The translations under genes and the position numbers were made by a program. A stretch of 64,000 nucleotides of DNA from Coleofasciculaceae cyanobacterium (GTDB lineage Bacteria; Cyanobacteriota; Cyanobacteriia; Cyanobacteriales; Xenococcaceae): contig DATNPK010000092.1 of assembly GCA_036703275.1 (NCBI GenBank), positions 81,349 through 145,348 on the forward strand, in the 5' to 3' direction. The notes under the pieces are model-generated. The model made no database searches, was not told the DNA's origin, and worked only from the letters and a program-made list of their open reading frames with translations. This document shows positions 10,404 through 19,532 of the stretch, in pieces. How positions within the stretch are numbered: the stretch's first letter is position 1; every line of letters begins with the position of its first letter.

Positions 10404-10505
10404 CTATTCTAGTATTTATACTTGTTTTTAAAATCTCACAATATCCCACCCCAAGTTATCTGCAAGTCATAAAGCGTTATATTTTTATTGGAAGATATTG
10501 GCAGA

Positions 10506-11822
10506 TTGACACTCCACATGGTTAGAAACCGTGGGATTCTTGGTTCACGGAAAAAACTTACTCCAACAGGTTCTCACCAGTTAAAATAGCGGTTTCTTCT
10601 CCCCAAGCTTTAGATCCCGTATGTCCTACGGTACTTAGTCCAATTGAAAGAACGTTTTTGGCTGCGTTTTGATCGCGGTCTAAGACACAGCCACACTTAC
10701 ACTTATGAGTTCGGGTACTAAGAGCTTTTTTAACCTTTGCTCCACAGCTAGAACAAATAACAGAAGTATATTGGGGCGGTACGGCAATTGTTATCTTGCC
10801 AAATTTGTACCCAAAATACTCTAACCAGACTCTAAATTGATACCAACCAGCATCAGTTATTGATTTAGCTAGATTGTGATTTTTTACCATATTGGCAATT
10901 CTTAAATCTTCGTAGGCGACTACATCGTTAGACGTGACTACGCATCGTGCCAGCTTTACGGCATGATCTTTACGCTGCCTACTTGTTTTAAGATGCTTCA
11001 AGGCATATCTTTTTCTAGCTTGGTGATAGTTTTTAGATTGAGGCTTTGCTCCTTTAATATACTTTTTAGACTTACTTTTATTCAATCGATTGAGAGGTTT
11101 TTCTCCTTTTCTATAGAAGCGAGGATTCTCTATTTGATTCCCTTTGTCGTCAGTATAAAAGTAATTCAAACCAACGTCTAAACCTATTTCTGAATAGGAA
11201 AGTTCAACTTTTTCTCTGTTATCTACATCAACTAAAAACTGACAATAATGACCATCTGCACGTCTAACTATACGTACTCTTTTGATTTGCTTGATATCGT
11301 AACAATTCAAATCGCGAGTACCTTTTAATTTAACTTGTCCGATGTTATTTTTATCCGTAAAGGTTATTTTCTTTCTGTCTTCAGAAAACTTCCATCCGCT
11401 TGTTTTATATTCAACGGAACGAGAGTGTTTTTTAAACTTAGGAAAACCTTTCTTTTTAGTTACTTTGTTTTTACAGTTAGCGTAGAAACGAGATATCGCT
11501 GCCCAAGCTCGATCTGCACTTGATTGTCTTGCCATTGAATTTAACTTGTGAGCAAAAGGAAACTCCGCAGCTAATACTTTGCAGTATGCGCTTAAATCGT
11601 ATTTTCCTACTCCTTTGTTATCCATCCAATAGCGGAGTGCTTTGTTGCGTATGAATTGAGCCGTTAAAATGGCTTCATCCATCGCTTGATATTGAACTTG
11701 TTTTGCGTATATCTTGGCTTCTAAAACTAACATATTATTACGCTAGCACGAAAGCATAATATAGTATAGTTAAACTTCGGGTTTTTCATCCCACGGCTGA
11801 AGCGCGTGGGCTTTCATTTGCT
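10506..11822 (-). mobile_element. Stand-alone IS200/IS605-type TnpB element (IS1341-like), no tnpA
   Basis: The tnpB gene is framed by end structures. On the minus strand the left end carries the imperfect hairpin CCCACGCGCTTCAGCCGTGGG (about 11796-11816 on the + strand). The right end carries CCCACGGTTTCTAACCATGTGGAGTGTCAA (written in two parts: a CCCACGG...CCATGTGG stem, then AGTGTCAA). TTTAC lies directly 5' of the proposed left end, and TCAA closes the right end; both fit the cleavage and target words of the family. Boundaries are inferred from these words. There is no Y1 transposase, so it can only move with help from another copy. Confidence 0.65.
10558..11733 (-). CDS. tnpB: RNA-guided nuclease TnpB (IS605-type accessory protein)
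   Basis: A 391-residue TnpB, full length. The N-terminal wedge/REC-like part includes AWAAISRFYANCKNK and KKGFPKFKKH. The split RuvC nuclease keeps its three acidic residues: Asp in IGLDVGL, Glu in VVAYEDLRI, and Asp in VLDRDQNAAKN. The zinc ribbon has CSSC and CKCGC. TnpB is known to cut DNA guided by an RNA made from the element's right end, next to a short target-adjacent motif. Here the RNA scaffold would overlap the 3' end of the gene (which reads GLSTVGHTGSKAWGEE near the end), and the guide would be the DNA just past the TCAA end. All catalytic residues being intact suggests it is recent or under selection. Confidence 0.9.
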   Translation of the reverse strand: MLVLEAKIYAKQVQYQAMDEAILTAQFIRNKALRYWMDNKGVGKYDLSAYCKVLAAEFPFAHKLNSMARQSSADRAWAAISRFYANCKNKVTKKKGFPKFKKHSRSVEYKTSGWKFSEDRKKITFTDKNNIGQVKLKGTRDLNCYDIKQIKRVRIVRRADGHYCQFLVDVDNREKVELSYSEIGLDVGLNYFYTDDKGNQIENPRFYRKGEKPLNRLNKSKSKKYIKGAKPQSKNYHQARKRYALKHLKTSRQRKDHAVKLARCVVTSNDVVAYEDLRIANMVKNHNLAKSITDAGWYQFRVWLEYFGYKFGKITIAVPPQYTSVICSSCGAKVKKALSTRTHKCKCGCVLDRDQNAAKNVLSIGLSTVGHTGSKAWGEETAILTGENLLE

Positions 11823-13021
11823 GTAAATGCGATCGCTCGCTTGGTCTGGGTGACATCCTCTCATCCTAAATCAAAGATAAAGATACGAGCTTCCTAACCT
11901 CACGATTAGGCTTTACTGCCCAACGCCACTTGTCTAGTTTGTTGATTAGCTCAACAAACCCCGACAGCCCGACTTGACAGTCAATTTGTTCCCCGTGAGT
12001 CCCACGGTATATGCGAAGCGGTATCCTTTAGGACTAACGCAAAAATGAATTTACGATTTACATCTAATTACGCTCAAGATTTTACCTACAGAACTCTTCT
12101 GTAGAACTTCTTATCTTGAATTGTCAAGGTGCTAATTTGTACGAACTGGAGAGCAATAAAAGCTAGATTTCACGTACCAAAAGTATTGTATAGCGAAGTG
12201 TATCCGTGATAGACAACAGCTAAACTGCTTATTTGACAAAGGTTTCATAAACTTTTTGTATCTAAAATGTAAAGTTCCCTAAAGGACTAGCTTCGCGTCG
12301 CGTTATCATCTCCCACTGAACTCCTGTCGTCGTTTTGAAGGAGAATTCTCACTCACAAAAGGTTAAAAATACCCCGATCGCTCAGTTGAATTGACTTAAT
12401 TTATCGCTATAATAATTTGAGTAATTATACGACCGCCTCTCTTCACAGAAGTAAAAAACGATGAATATCTAGACATAGCACTCGATCGATACGCAGCGAT
12501 GATAATTTGAAGGTTACAGCGTATGACATGAGCTAGAGAAAAGCACTACAGCGCGGTGAAATAACGCAAGGCTGGATCGCAGTATTAGTCAAGACTTAAT
12601 TAGTGAAAACTGAGACTTAGCAAAAACTGGTAATTCTGTCTCTTGTTTAGGAGTTGATGAATCAAGATATAATTTTTAATCTTTTCCTGCCTTAATTAAC
12701 ATGCGCATGGAATAAGCTCGCGTTTTCCAAGCATTTGGGCGCATCAAATTAAAAAAGCTAAGAGCTAAAAGCTTTATCAAAAGGTTCGGCAATCATCAAT
12801 TTATTAGGGTGATTTCTGACTGTACCGCGACATCAATATCTCTTATCATTAATTAACAATTAGCATTATAATTGGCACTGTTGCCATTTATCTAAAATAT
12901 AGCTTCTTGATGTTCGAGATGGTTAAAATCAAGACCAAAGAGAGTTACAGAAGCGATCCCTAACACCTCATCAGCAGCAAAAAGCAGTATTAATACGTCA
13001 AAATTAAGTAAATAGACAAAT
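11823..13021. other. 1.2-kb non-coding region upstream of the EF-G gene
   Basis: No intact gene is seen. The first 190 bases look like the right-end remnant of a second TnpB element (own entry). GCGAAGCGGTATCCTTTAGGA (about 12013-12033, 21 bases split here as GCGAAGCGG and TATCCTTTAGGA) and CCCTAAAGGACTAGCTTCGCG (12278-12298) reuse the words of the block at 5.2-5.5 kb. A perfect 8-bp hairpin CTACAGAA-CTC-TTCTGTAG lies at 12086-12104. A heptad-type AGCTAAGAGCTAAAAGCT repeat lies at 12756-12773. A TATAAT at 12867-12872 could be the -10 box of the EF-G gene, giving a leader of about 140 bases. The stretch near 12450-12600 reads like decayed coding DNA, with no family recognised. Confidence 0.5.
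11850..12012 (-). pseudogene. Probable 3' remnant of a second TnpB element
   Basis: On the minus strand a frame of about 47 codons without a start reads RGTHGEQIDCQ, then VELINKLDKW, and ends REVRKLVSLSLI with a stop at 11866-11868. The DNA after the stop is GGATGAGAGGATGTCA, which is the usual wording of IS605-type right ends. The RGTHGE..C start resembles the low-complexity tail of TnpB proteins. I infer the end of an older TnpB gene, cut off upstream by the repeat at about 12015. Its right end is only some 25 bases from the left end of the intact TnpB element. No zinc ribbon or RuvC residue remains, so the call rests on the tail and the end sequence. Confidence 0.4.
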
Positions 13022-15109
13022 ATGAAAGACCTTACTCGATATCGAAATATTGGCATCTTCGCGCACGTAGATGCGGGTAAAACCACCACCACTGAAAGAA
13101 TCCTGAACCTAACTGGTAAAACCCATAAAATCGGTGAGGTACATGAAGGAGAAGCAACAACCGACTTCATGGAACAGGAAAAAGAACGTGGTATTACAAT
13201 TCAGTCTGCTGCGACAAGCTGCTTCTGGAAAGAACATCAGCTAAATATTATTGATACACCTGGTCACGTTGATTTTACGATCGAGGTTTACCGTTCTCTC
13301 AAAGTTCTTGATGGCGGTATTGGTGTGTTCTGCGGTTCTGGTGGGGTAGAGCCTCAGTCTGAGACTAACTGGCGTTATGCTAATGATTCCAAGGTAGCTC
13401 GAGTTATATACATTAACAAGTTAGACCGAACTGGTGCTGATTACTTTAGCGTAGTTAAGCAAATAGATGAAATCCTGGTTGCTACTCCTTTGGTAATGGT
13501 ATTGCCCATTGGAGTTGAAAATGATTTTATTGGGGTAGTTGACCTCTTAACTCGTAAAGCTTGGGTATGGGATAATTCTGGCAAGCCAGAGAACTACGAA
13601 ATTAAAGATGTTCCCGCGGATATGGTAGATGATGTAGAAACTTACCGCGAACAGCTAATTGAAACTGCGATCGAGCAAGACGACGAATTGATGGAAAAAT
13701 ATCTAGAAGGTGAAGAGCTTTCCGTCGACGAAATCAAAGCCTGTATCCGTAAAGGAACTCGCGATTTAGCTTTCTTCCCTACTTACTGCGGTTCTTCCTT
13801 TAAAAACAAAGGGGTACAGTTAGTGCTAGATGCCGTAGTTGACTATCTACCTAACCCCACCGAAGTTAAGCCTCAGCCAGAGATCGACCTAGAGGGCACC
13901 GAAACAGGCAAATATGCCATTGTTGATGCCGAAAGACCTTTGCGTGCTTTAGCATTCAAAATCATGGACGATCGCTATGGTGCATTGACCTTTACGCGAA
14001 TTTATTCTGGTACTCTAAATAAAGGTGAATCTGTCTTAAATACCGCTACAGGCAAAACTGAGCGCGTTGGTCGGATGGTAGAAATGCACGCCAACTCCCG
14101 TGAAGAAATTGATTCTGCTCAAGCAGGGGATATTATTGCAATTGTTGGTTTGAAAAGCATCCAGACTGGACATACTCTTTGCGACCCTAAAGATCCTGCA
14201 ACTTTAGAGCCGATGGTTTTCCCTGACCCCGTAATTTCGATCTCCGTAACTCCCAAAAATAAGGGTGCTTCTGAAAAGTTGGGAATGGCATTGGGTAAAA
14301 TGGTTCAAGAAGATCCGTCTTTTTATGTCGAAACTGACCAGGAAAGCGGTGAGGTGATTATCAAAGGAATGGGTGAACTTCACTTAGACATCAAGGTAGA
14401 CATTCTTAAACGTACTCACGGCGTAGAAGTAGAAGTTGGTAAGCCTCAAGTAGCCTATCGCGAGTCTATTACTAAAGTTATTCAAGATAGCTACACTCAC
14501 AAAAAACAGTCTGGTGGTTCAGGTCAGTTTGGTAAAATTGACTATACTATCGAGCCTGGTGAAGCTGGCTCTGGCTTTGAGTTTGAGTCTAAAGTTACTG
14601 GTGGTAACGTCCCTAGAGAATTCTGGCCCGCAGTTGAAAAAGGTTTTGCCAATAGCATTGAAAAAGGTGTCTTAGCAGGTTTCCCCTGTGTGGATTTGAA
14701 GGTTACTTTAACTGATGGTTCTTTCCACCCTGTAGACTCTAGTGCGATCGCATTTGAAATTGCAGCTAAGTCTGGTTATCGCCAAACTTTACCCAAAGCT
14801 GGGCCTCAAATACTTGAGCCGATTATGAACGTAGACGTATTTACTCCTGACGATCATATGGGAGATGTTATTGGCGACCTCAACCGTCGTCGTGGCATGA
14901 TCAAATCTCAAAACTCTACTCCAATGGGTGTTCGCATCAAAGCTGATGTACCTTTGAGTGAAATGTTTGGTTATATTGGTGACTTACGTACTATGACTTC
15001 TGGTCGTGGTCAGTTCTCAATGGAGTTTAATCACTACTCGCCTTGTCCTAAGAATGTTGCCGAAGAAGTGATTGCTGAAGCAAAAGCGCGTCAAGAAGCT
15101 AAGTCATAA
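13022..15109 (+). CDS. fusA: Elongation factor G, paralogue outside the str operon
   Basis: A 695-residue translational GTPase that moves tRNAs and mRNA through the ribosome after peptide bond formation or assists recycling. The GTPase motifs are complete: AHVDAGKTT (14-22), DTPGH (78-82), NKLD (132-135). Domains II to V follow, with the domain IV region [18 protein letters not shown] and the domain V end [11 protein letters not shown]. The N-terminus [19 protein letters not shown] is of the EF-G2-like type rather than the canonical cyanobacterial fusA, and no rpsL, rpsG or tuf flanks it. Cyanobacteria usually have two or three EF-G genes, so this is probably a second copy. A strong terminator follows. 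Confidence 0.88.
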   Translation: MKDLTRYRNIGIFAHVDAGKTTTTERILNLTGKTHKIGEVHEGEATTDFMEQEKERGITIQSAATSCFWKEHQLNIIDTPGHVDFTIEVYRSLKVLDGGIGVFCGSGGVEPQSETNWRYANDSKVARVIYINKLDRTGADYFSVVKQIDEILVATPLVMVLPIGVENDFIGVVDLLTRKAWVWDNSGKPENYEIKDVPADMVDDVETYREQLIETAIEQDDELMEKYLEGEELSVDEIKACIRKGTRDLAFFPTYCGSSFKNKGVQLVLDAVVDYLPNPTEVKPQPEIDLEGTETGKYAIVDAERPLRALAFKIMDDRYGALTFTRIYSGTLNKGESVLNTATGKTERVGRMVEMHANSREEIDSAQAGDIIAIVGLKSIQTGHTLCDPKDPATLEPMVFPDPVISISVTPKNKGASEKLGMALGKMVQEDPSFYVETDQESGEVIIKGMGELHLDIKVDILKRTHGVEVEVGKPQVAYRESITKVIQDSYTHKKQSGGSGQFGKIDYTIEPGEAGSGFEFESKVTGGNVPREFWPAVEKGFANSIEKGVLAGFPCVDLKVTLTDGSFHPVDSSAIAFEIAAKSGYRQTLPKAGPQILEPIMNVDVFTPDDHMGDVIGDLNRRRGMIKSQNSTPMGVRIKADVPLSEMFGYIGDLRTMTSGRGQFSMEFNHYSPCPKNVAEEVIAEAKARQEAKS

Positions 15110-15218
15110 GTAGTCGCCGTTTGGGAGTTGGGAGTTGGTAGCAGTAATGTTTTAGCTTTATGCTCTAAACTTTTAATCTGCTGTTCATACTTAGATTAAG
15201 CGACAATCATAATTTAAG

Positions 15219-15254
15219 TCCCGTTTGGTATTAATTACTAAACGGGATTTTTGT
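15219..15254 (+). terminator. Rho-independent terminator of the EF-G gene
   Basis: TCCCGTTT (15219-15226) pairs perfectly with AAACGGGA (15240-15247) across a 13-base loop and is followed directly by five T. It lies 110 bases after the EF-G stop. Confidence 0.85.
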
Positions 15255-15302
15255 TAGTAAAAGTATAATTACATGTAGGTTGGACTTTGATTACCAAGGG
15301 TC

Positions 15303-15464
15303 ATGGAAGAGATTTTAGAACTAAAAGAAAAGCTATATCAAGGAGATATTCAAGCAGCGCTCGCAATTTGTGATGAGTTAGAAACGATGGGAAGATAAGA
15401 TAAAATCAATACTTTAGAAAGTTTTCTGGTAGTTTTGCGCGTTCATTTAATTAAAATATCATAA
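15303..15464 (+). pseudogene. Small DUF29-like protein gene with in-frame stop
   Basis: From an ATG the frame reads MEEILELKEKLYQGDIQAAL and on to ELETMGR, then TAA at 15396-15398, then DKINTLESFLVVLRVHLIKIS and a second stop. Cyanobacteria have many small proteins that run ...L..GDI..AL...EELE.M...DKI..I.S....LL.HLIKQ..., annotated as DUF29-like. Both halves match this pattern in one frame, so a single change (AAA to TAA would do) broke it. The normal protein goes on past HLIKQ; here that part is missing. Function of the family is unknown. Confidence 0.6.
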
Positions 15465-15503
15465 TAGATCTTAAATTCTTAAATTAGAGGTTTAAGTAGC
15501 AAC

Positions 15504-15536
15504 GGTAGTGTTGCCAAAACTTTCGCCAACACTACC
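15504..15536 (-). terminator. Hairpin downstream of hemB (weak terminator candidate)
   Basis: GGTAGTGTTG (15504-15513) and CAACACTACC (15527-15536) form a perfect 10-bp stem 40 bases past the hemB stop. No T-run follows on the hemB strand, so it may stabilise the 3' end rather than terminate. Confidence 0.4.
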
Positions 15537-15575
15537 AATAGATTAGGGGAATTGAATTAATTTAAGTTTCCAGAT

Positions 15576-16559
15576 TTATTCACTTAACCAACGTACCGCG
15601 TCTTTAGCATGATAAGTCAGAATCAAATCTGCACCAGCACGTTTAAAGCTAGTTAAGGTTTCTAAAGTCACCTTCTTCTCATCGATCCAGCCGTTGAGGG
15701 CAGCAGCTTTAACCATTGAATATTCTCCAGAGACATTATAGGCAGCTACAGGAAGGTTGGTTGCTTGCTTGACTCGCCAGATAATATCCATATAGGACAG
15801 TGCAGGTTTAACCATCAACATATCTGCACCTTCAGCGATGTCTAATTCAATTTCTTTAAGGGCTTCTGTACCGTTGGCAGGATCCATTTGATAGGTACGG
15901 CGATCGCCAAAGCTGGGAGCAGATTCGGCTGCATCTCTAAATGGCCCATAATAGGCAGAAGCATACTTGGCAGCATAGGAAAGTATGGGCGTATCTTGGA
16001 AGCCAGCATCATCTAAGCCTTCTCTAATAGCTCTGACAAAGCCATCCATCATCCCTGAAGGCGCAATAATATCTGCACCTGCATTTGCCTGAGAAACCGC
16101 CGTTTTTTTGAGTAGTTCTAAAGTAGGATCGTTGAGTACTCTGCCAGACAAATCTCCTGTTTCTAAATATCCACAGTGTCCATGACTGGTATATTCACAT
16201 AGACAAGTATCGGCAATTACTAATAGTTCAGGAACAGATTCCTTAATTGCCGTGGCGGCTTTTTGGACAATACCGCAATCGTGCCAGGCACCAGTAGCAT
16301 CAACGTCTTTATCTTCAGGAATACCAAATAAGATTACCGCAGGAATGCCCAAGTCATATACTTGCTTAGCTTCCTCAACAATCTTATCTACCGAAAGTTG
16401 ATAGACACCAGGCATCGATCTAACTTCGGTGGCAACAGATGTTCCTGGTACAGCAAATAAAGGGTAAATTAAGTCACTAGCAGTAACTACTGTTTCTTGC
16501 ACCATACGGCGTAATTGGGGATGTTGGCGCAGCCGACGAGGACGATTGATGGGAAACAT
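15576..16559 (-). CDS. hemB: Delta-aminolevulinic acid dehydratase (porphobilinogen synthase)
   Basis: Joins two 5-aminolevulinate molecules to porphobilinogen, the first common pyrrole of heme, chlorophyll and bilin synthesis. Length 327 residues matches bacterial HemB. The two Schiff-base lysines are Lys198 (in [17 protein letters not shown]) and Lys251 (in [14 protein letters not shown]). The metal segment [14 protein letters not shown] (118-131) has the Cys triad Cys119, Cys121, Cys129 of the zinc-dependent class, not the Asp/Ala version of plant enzymes. The gene is single and diverges from the tmRNA gene across a 306-base gap. With por and hemF it forms the tetrapyrrole theme of the window. 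Confidence 0.96.
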   Translation of the reverse strand: MFPINRPRRLRQHPQLRRMVQETVVTASDLIYPLFAVPGTSVATEVRSMPGVYQLSVDKIVEEAKQVYDLGIPAVILFGIPEDKDVDATGAWHDCGIVQKAATAIKESVPELLVIADTCLCEYTSHGHCGYLETGDLSGRVLNDPTLELLKKTAVSQANAGADIIAPSGMMDGFVRAIREGLDDAGFQDTPILSYAAKYASAYYGPFRDAAESAPSFGDRRTYQMDPANGTEALKEIELDIAEGADMLMVKPALSYMDIIWRVKQATNLPVAAYNVSGEYSMVKAAALNGWIDEKKVTLETLTSFKRAGADLILTYHAKDAVRWLSE

Positions 16560-16865
16560 AAGATTTTTTATACTAAATTGACGATCTAAAACACAGAAGT
16601 ACTAACTTATAGTTTTATCGGTCACGATTTATTCCGTACTAGTACTAATAGTTAGTTCAAATATCTAGTGTAAGACGAATATTGCCCTCAAAGTATTAGC
16701 TACTGTACAAATCAATGTTTTGTAACGTTGAGAAGATTATTTTGCGCTCCATCGCCTAAAAAGTTAGCTATAATACAAATGAAGCTTTAGCCATTAGTCA
16801 CAAGGTCTTTTGTACAGTACAAATGATTTCCAAGACCGAATGCGCCAAGAAGCTAAAAAAATCAT
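16560..16865. promoter_or_regulatory. Divergent control region between hemB and ssrA
   Basis: No gene is seen. A TATAAT at 16769-16774 faces ssrA and could give a precursor with a leader of about 85 bases. A perfect 15-base palindrome TTTGTAC-A-GTACAAA lies at 16809-16823, about 43 bases before the mature 5' end, and a partial TGTACAAA occurs near 16704. A regulator site or a processing hairpin are both possible. No -35 box at good spacing is visible. Confidence 0.35.
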
Positions 16866-17260
16866 GGGGCCGTAAAGGTTTCGACAGGTTAGTAAAAATT
16901 AATCCGTGATTCAGGTCGAGAGTGAGTATCCTCTCGTAAATACAGACTCAAACTAAATATAGATGCAAACAACATCGTAAAATTTGAGCGTCAGGCAGTA
17001 GCTGCCTAAATCTAGAAAAAACACTTTTCAGATTTGCTCGTCTCTAGCTGGACTCCGTTAAAAATTAGAGACAAAACCCCAACGGATGCTCCTACTGGTT
17101 TTCTTTGGTAGACTAGTTAGGAAAAGACTTTATCAAAGAATCCTACCATCAGGGATAATTGATGATCCCCGCTCCAAGGGTTAGAGGAGCTAAACCTGTG
17201 AACGAATGGGCAAGTGAATAGCTGATCTGGACAGCAGTTCGACTCTGCTCGGCTCCACTA
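16866..17260 (+). ncRNA. ssrA: tmRNA (transfer-messenger RNA)
   Basis: Rescues ribosomes stalled on mRNAs without stop codons and tags the unfinished protein for proteolysis. The 5' end GGGGCCGTAAAGGTTTCGAC and the 3' end GTTCGACTCTGCTCGGCTCC form the tRNA-like acceptor and T arm; GGGGCCG pairs with CGGCTCC. The tag frame starts with the resume codon GCA at 16965 and reads ANNIVKFERQAVAA, stop TAA at 17007-17009. The ANNIVKF start and AA end are typical of cyanobacterial tags; the AA end is the ClpP-protease signal. CCA is not fully encoded (ACTA in the DNA), so the 3' end is approximate. It is a one-piece tmRNA. Confidence 0.95.
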
Positions 17261-17397
17261 AAGTATTAATTGTTAGTCTTCTGCTACTTTTATCTTGCTG
17301 TTGATTAACGATCATTAAAGATAATAAATGATAAAAAGTAATGCTTAGATGTACCTTAACGATTTAAGATGGTCATATATTTCTAGACCTCAATCAA

Positions 17398-17447
17398 ATG
17401 ACCTAAGCTTGTGATATTTTGATCGTAAAAGCTCAGGTCATTTTTTT
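17398..17447 (+). terminator. Rho-independent terminator downstream of ssrA
   Basis: ATGACCT (17398-17404) pairs with AGGTCAT (17435-17441), and AGCTT with AAGCT extends the stem past one mismatch. Seven T follow. It would end a transcript from ssrA, leaving a 3' trailer of about 140 bases to be removed. Confidence 0.7.
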
Positions 17448-17481
17448 ATCTTTTATGTTTCAATTGAGCAAGGCCTGCTTT

Positions 17482-17991
17482 TTAGTTTTGTAACTTGAGC
17501 AAAATATTTTGTACCTGCTGATAAAAACTAGCCTGGCGATCGTAATCAGCTTTTAATTCATTAAAACGATTGATAGTAAGGTTGTTTTGTTGCACAATTT
17601 GCTGAGATTGATTGCAATAGCGATTAGCAATTTCACGAACTTGTGGCTTGAGGTTATTTAGAGTTTCTTGTCGATCGCAAACTATGTTTGGTGGTGGTTC
17701 ATTAATCAGGTTTTTAATTTCTTGATAGACTTTCCTTCTCAGTAGCTCTACCTGATAACCCGCTCTGGCATAATTTTCAGTTTCTTCTGGGGTAAATTGT
17801 TGTCCATAAGCATTACTAGATAAAGAAACTGTTGGTAAGAAAGTTTTATTAGCACCAGACGAACTTGATATTTCAGGAATTAACCCGACCATCAAGCTAA
17901 TTAATGCCAACGCACTACTACTCAAGATCCGAACATATAGTTTATTTAATTTAAATAAAGTTAAATTAACTTTGAACATCATTAATAACAA
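17482..17991 (-). CDS. DUF4168 domain protein, exported
   Basis: A 169-residue protein. A hydrophobic stretch at about residues 21-40 (RILSSSALALISLMVGLIPE) looks like a signal peptide or anchor; the first ATG may be upstream of the true start, since MMFKVNL is also possible. The domain runs FTPEETENYARAGYQVELLR, then IKNLINEPPPNIVC, RYCNQSQQIVQQNNLTINRF and QASFYQQVQNILLKLQN. The Tyr-Ala-Arg start, the pair of Cys and the YC..S..I....L....FN core fit DUF4168, a family common in cyanobacterial periplasm. Function is unknown. It converges with the ssrA terminator and has no operon partner. Confidence 0.7.
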   Translation of the reverse strand: MLLMMFKVNLTLFKLNKLYVRILSSSALALISLMVGLIPEISSSSGANKTFLPTVSLSSNAYGQQFTPEETENYARAGYQVELLRRKVYQEIKNLINEPPPNIVCDRQETLNNLKPQVREIANRYCNQSQQIVQQNNLTINRFNELKADYDRQASFYQQVQNILLKLQN

Positions 17992-18258
17992 TAACTAGTA
18001 TTAGTAAGATTACTATTTATTGGGAATTGATTTTGATGAGATAAGTTCCTGTTTTTTGGCTTATTTGACTAAAAATTTTATTAAATTGCGGTATTGTCAT
18101 TCGCAGTCAGAGATAGGCGATCGCTAGTTATCCTAAATTATCTAGCTATAGCTCTTGCTATTGAAGCATTTTAAGTTTATTTTTTATTCCCGAGTAAAGA
18201 AATAAAAGTTAAAACTTTGGAACAATCAGCACATAGAACTAAGTTACTTCAAAATAGA

Positions 18259-19440
18259 TTAGCTTTGAGAAAGACGTTTAACGGGCTTACCTCCTAAAAG
18301 TCGGTCGGTTTCTGCTAGTAAACTAGGAATTTTCTGAGCATAGGGATTAGCTGTTAAGCAAGATTCGAGATCTAATCGCTCGACTCGATCTGCTTTCGCC
18401 CCAGGAAACCAATGACCAGCATTAGTTAAAAGGTTATAACGTGCTTGTCCATATTCAATCATGTCGTATGCTAATGCTAAATTACGCAGCCACAGAATAA
18501 CGGGCATATTAACGTTACCAGGAGTATTGTCGTGGCTAGGTAAGCCAACTTGCCAATTATCGAGCCAATCTTTCCCTAATACGGCGATCGCTTCTTGTTC
18601 TAAACGTTCTAAGATTGGCGGTAATATTTCGTCTGCTCGATCTAATAAAGGTAAAACTTTTAAATGTTCATTAAAATCTGAAGGTTTCGCTGCACCCAAA
18701 CTAAGGGTATGCACTTCAGGATGAGATAAACAAAACAGATCGTTAAATACCATTGGACTTAGAGGCTGGCATAATTCTCTTAACTTTGCTGGTGGATTAT
18801 AAAGATGTCCGCCTTTATCAGTAGGAGAAATGATAAATACTCCCATATCCTGTCGTTGGGCTGCTTCTATGGCTGACCAATTCCATTGATTGATGTAATA
18901 CCAATGAAGATTTACATAGTCAAACTCGCCTGTTTCAATTGCTTTGGTAATAATTTCCGTTGAGCCGTGGGTAGAAAAGCCAATATGTCTGACTTTACCT
19001 TCGGCCTTTAGTTTCTTGGCTTCGTCTAAACACCCTCCAGGGCGTATACTATGATGGAAAGTCTCTTCGTTATTAATGCCGTGGAGTCCCAGCAGGTCGA
19101 CATATTCTAGTTGACAAAAGTTGAGAGACTGCATAAATTGACGACGAAAATCCAAAGCTTTGGGCTGAGGAGAGACTTTAGTTTGAAAGATTAGCTTTTC
19201 TCTCGGTAGTTTAGGTAAAATTTTTCCTAGCTGCATCTCAGAGCTACCGTAACCCCTAGCTGTTTCGATATGATTAATCCCCAATTCAAACGAACGGTAA
19301 ATAGTGGCTTCTAAATTACGCTGATTGGCTTCGGGTATTTTAGATTGGGGCAAATCTTGCCATTTATATTGATATCTCATCCCCCCACAGGAAAAAACGG
19401 GCATCTGTAACTCTGTACGACCAAATCGGCGATATTGCAT
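18259..19440 (-). CDS. Aldo/keto reductase family protein
   Basis: A 393-residue NADPH-dependent oxidoreductase of the aldo/keto reductase superfamily, longer than the usual 310-330. The TIM-barrel marks are RRFGRTELQMPVFSCGGMRY at the start, HIETARGYGSSEMQLGKIL (Asp of the tetrad region replaced by Glu, Tyr present), QTKVSP (Lys) and LLGLHG (His). The extra C-terminal 80 residues (about 300-380) include ALAYDMIEYGQARYNLLTNA, typical of the subgroup with a C-terminal helical domain. No ferredoxin-like Cys cluster is seen. Substrate unknown. It diverges from the response-regulator gene with a 92-base gap. Confidence 0.82.
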   Translation of the reverse strand: MQYRRFGRTELQMPVFSCGGMRYQYKWQDLPQSKIPEANQRNLEATIYRSFELGINHIETARGYGSSEMQLGKILPKLPREKLIFQTKVSPQPKALDFRRQFMQSLNFCQLEYVDLLGLHGINNEETFHHSIRPGGCLDEAKKLKAEGKVRHIGFSTHGSTEIITKAIETGEFDYVNLHWYYINQWNWSAIEAAQRQDMGVFIISPTDKGGHLYNPPAKLRELCQPLSPMVFNDLFCLSHPEVHTLSLGAAKPSDFNEHLKVLPLLDRADEILPPILERLEQEAIAVLGKDWLDNWQVGLPSHDNTPGNVNMPVILWLRNLALAYDMIEYGQARYNLLTNAGHWFPGAKADRVERLDLESCLTANPYAQKIPSLLAETDRLLGGKPVKRLSQS

Positions 19441-19532
19441 AATTAAACTACTATTTTTTATATTTATTTTTATCTCTTATCAATATCATTTTAGATATTA
19501 TTTGAGCAGGGCAGGAGCAACAGGGAAATTAG

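Noticed and set aside
12430..12620. Decayed antitoxin or repeat protein gene
   Set aside because: Some codon-like wording (EYLDIALDRYAAM) is seen, but stops interrupt it and no family could be supported.
12892..13170. Open frame on the minus strand over the start of the EF-G gene
   Set aside because: It lies mostly antisense to a conserved coding region and its translation resembles no family.
16633..16650. AGTACTAATAGTT as a LexA-type box upstream of hemB
   Set aside because: The second half-site does not match the cyanobacterial LexA consensus.
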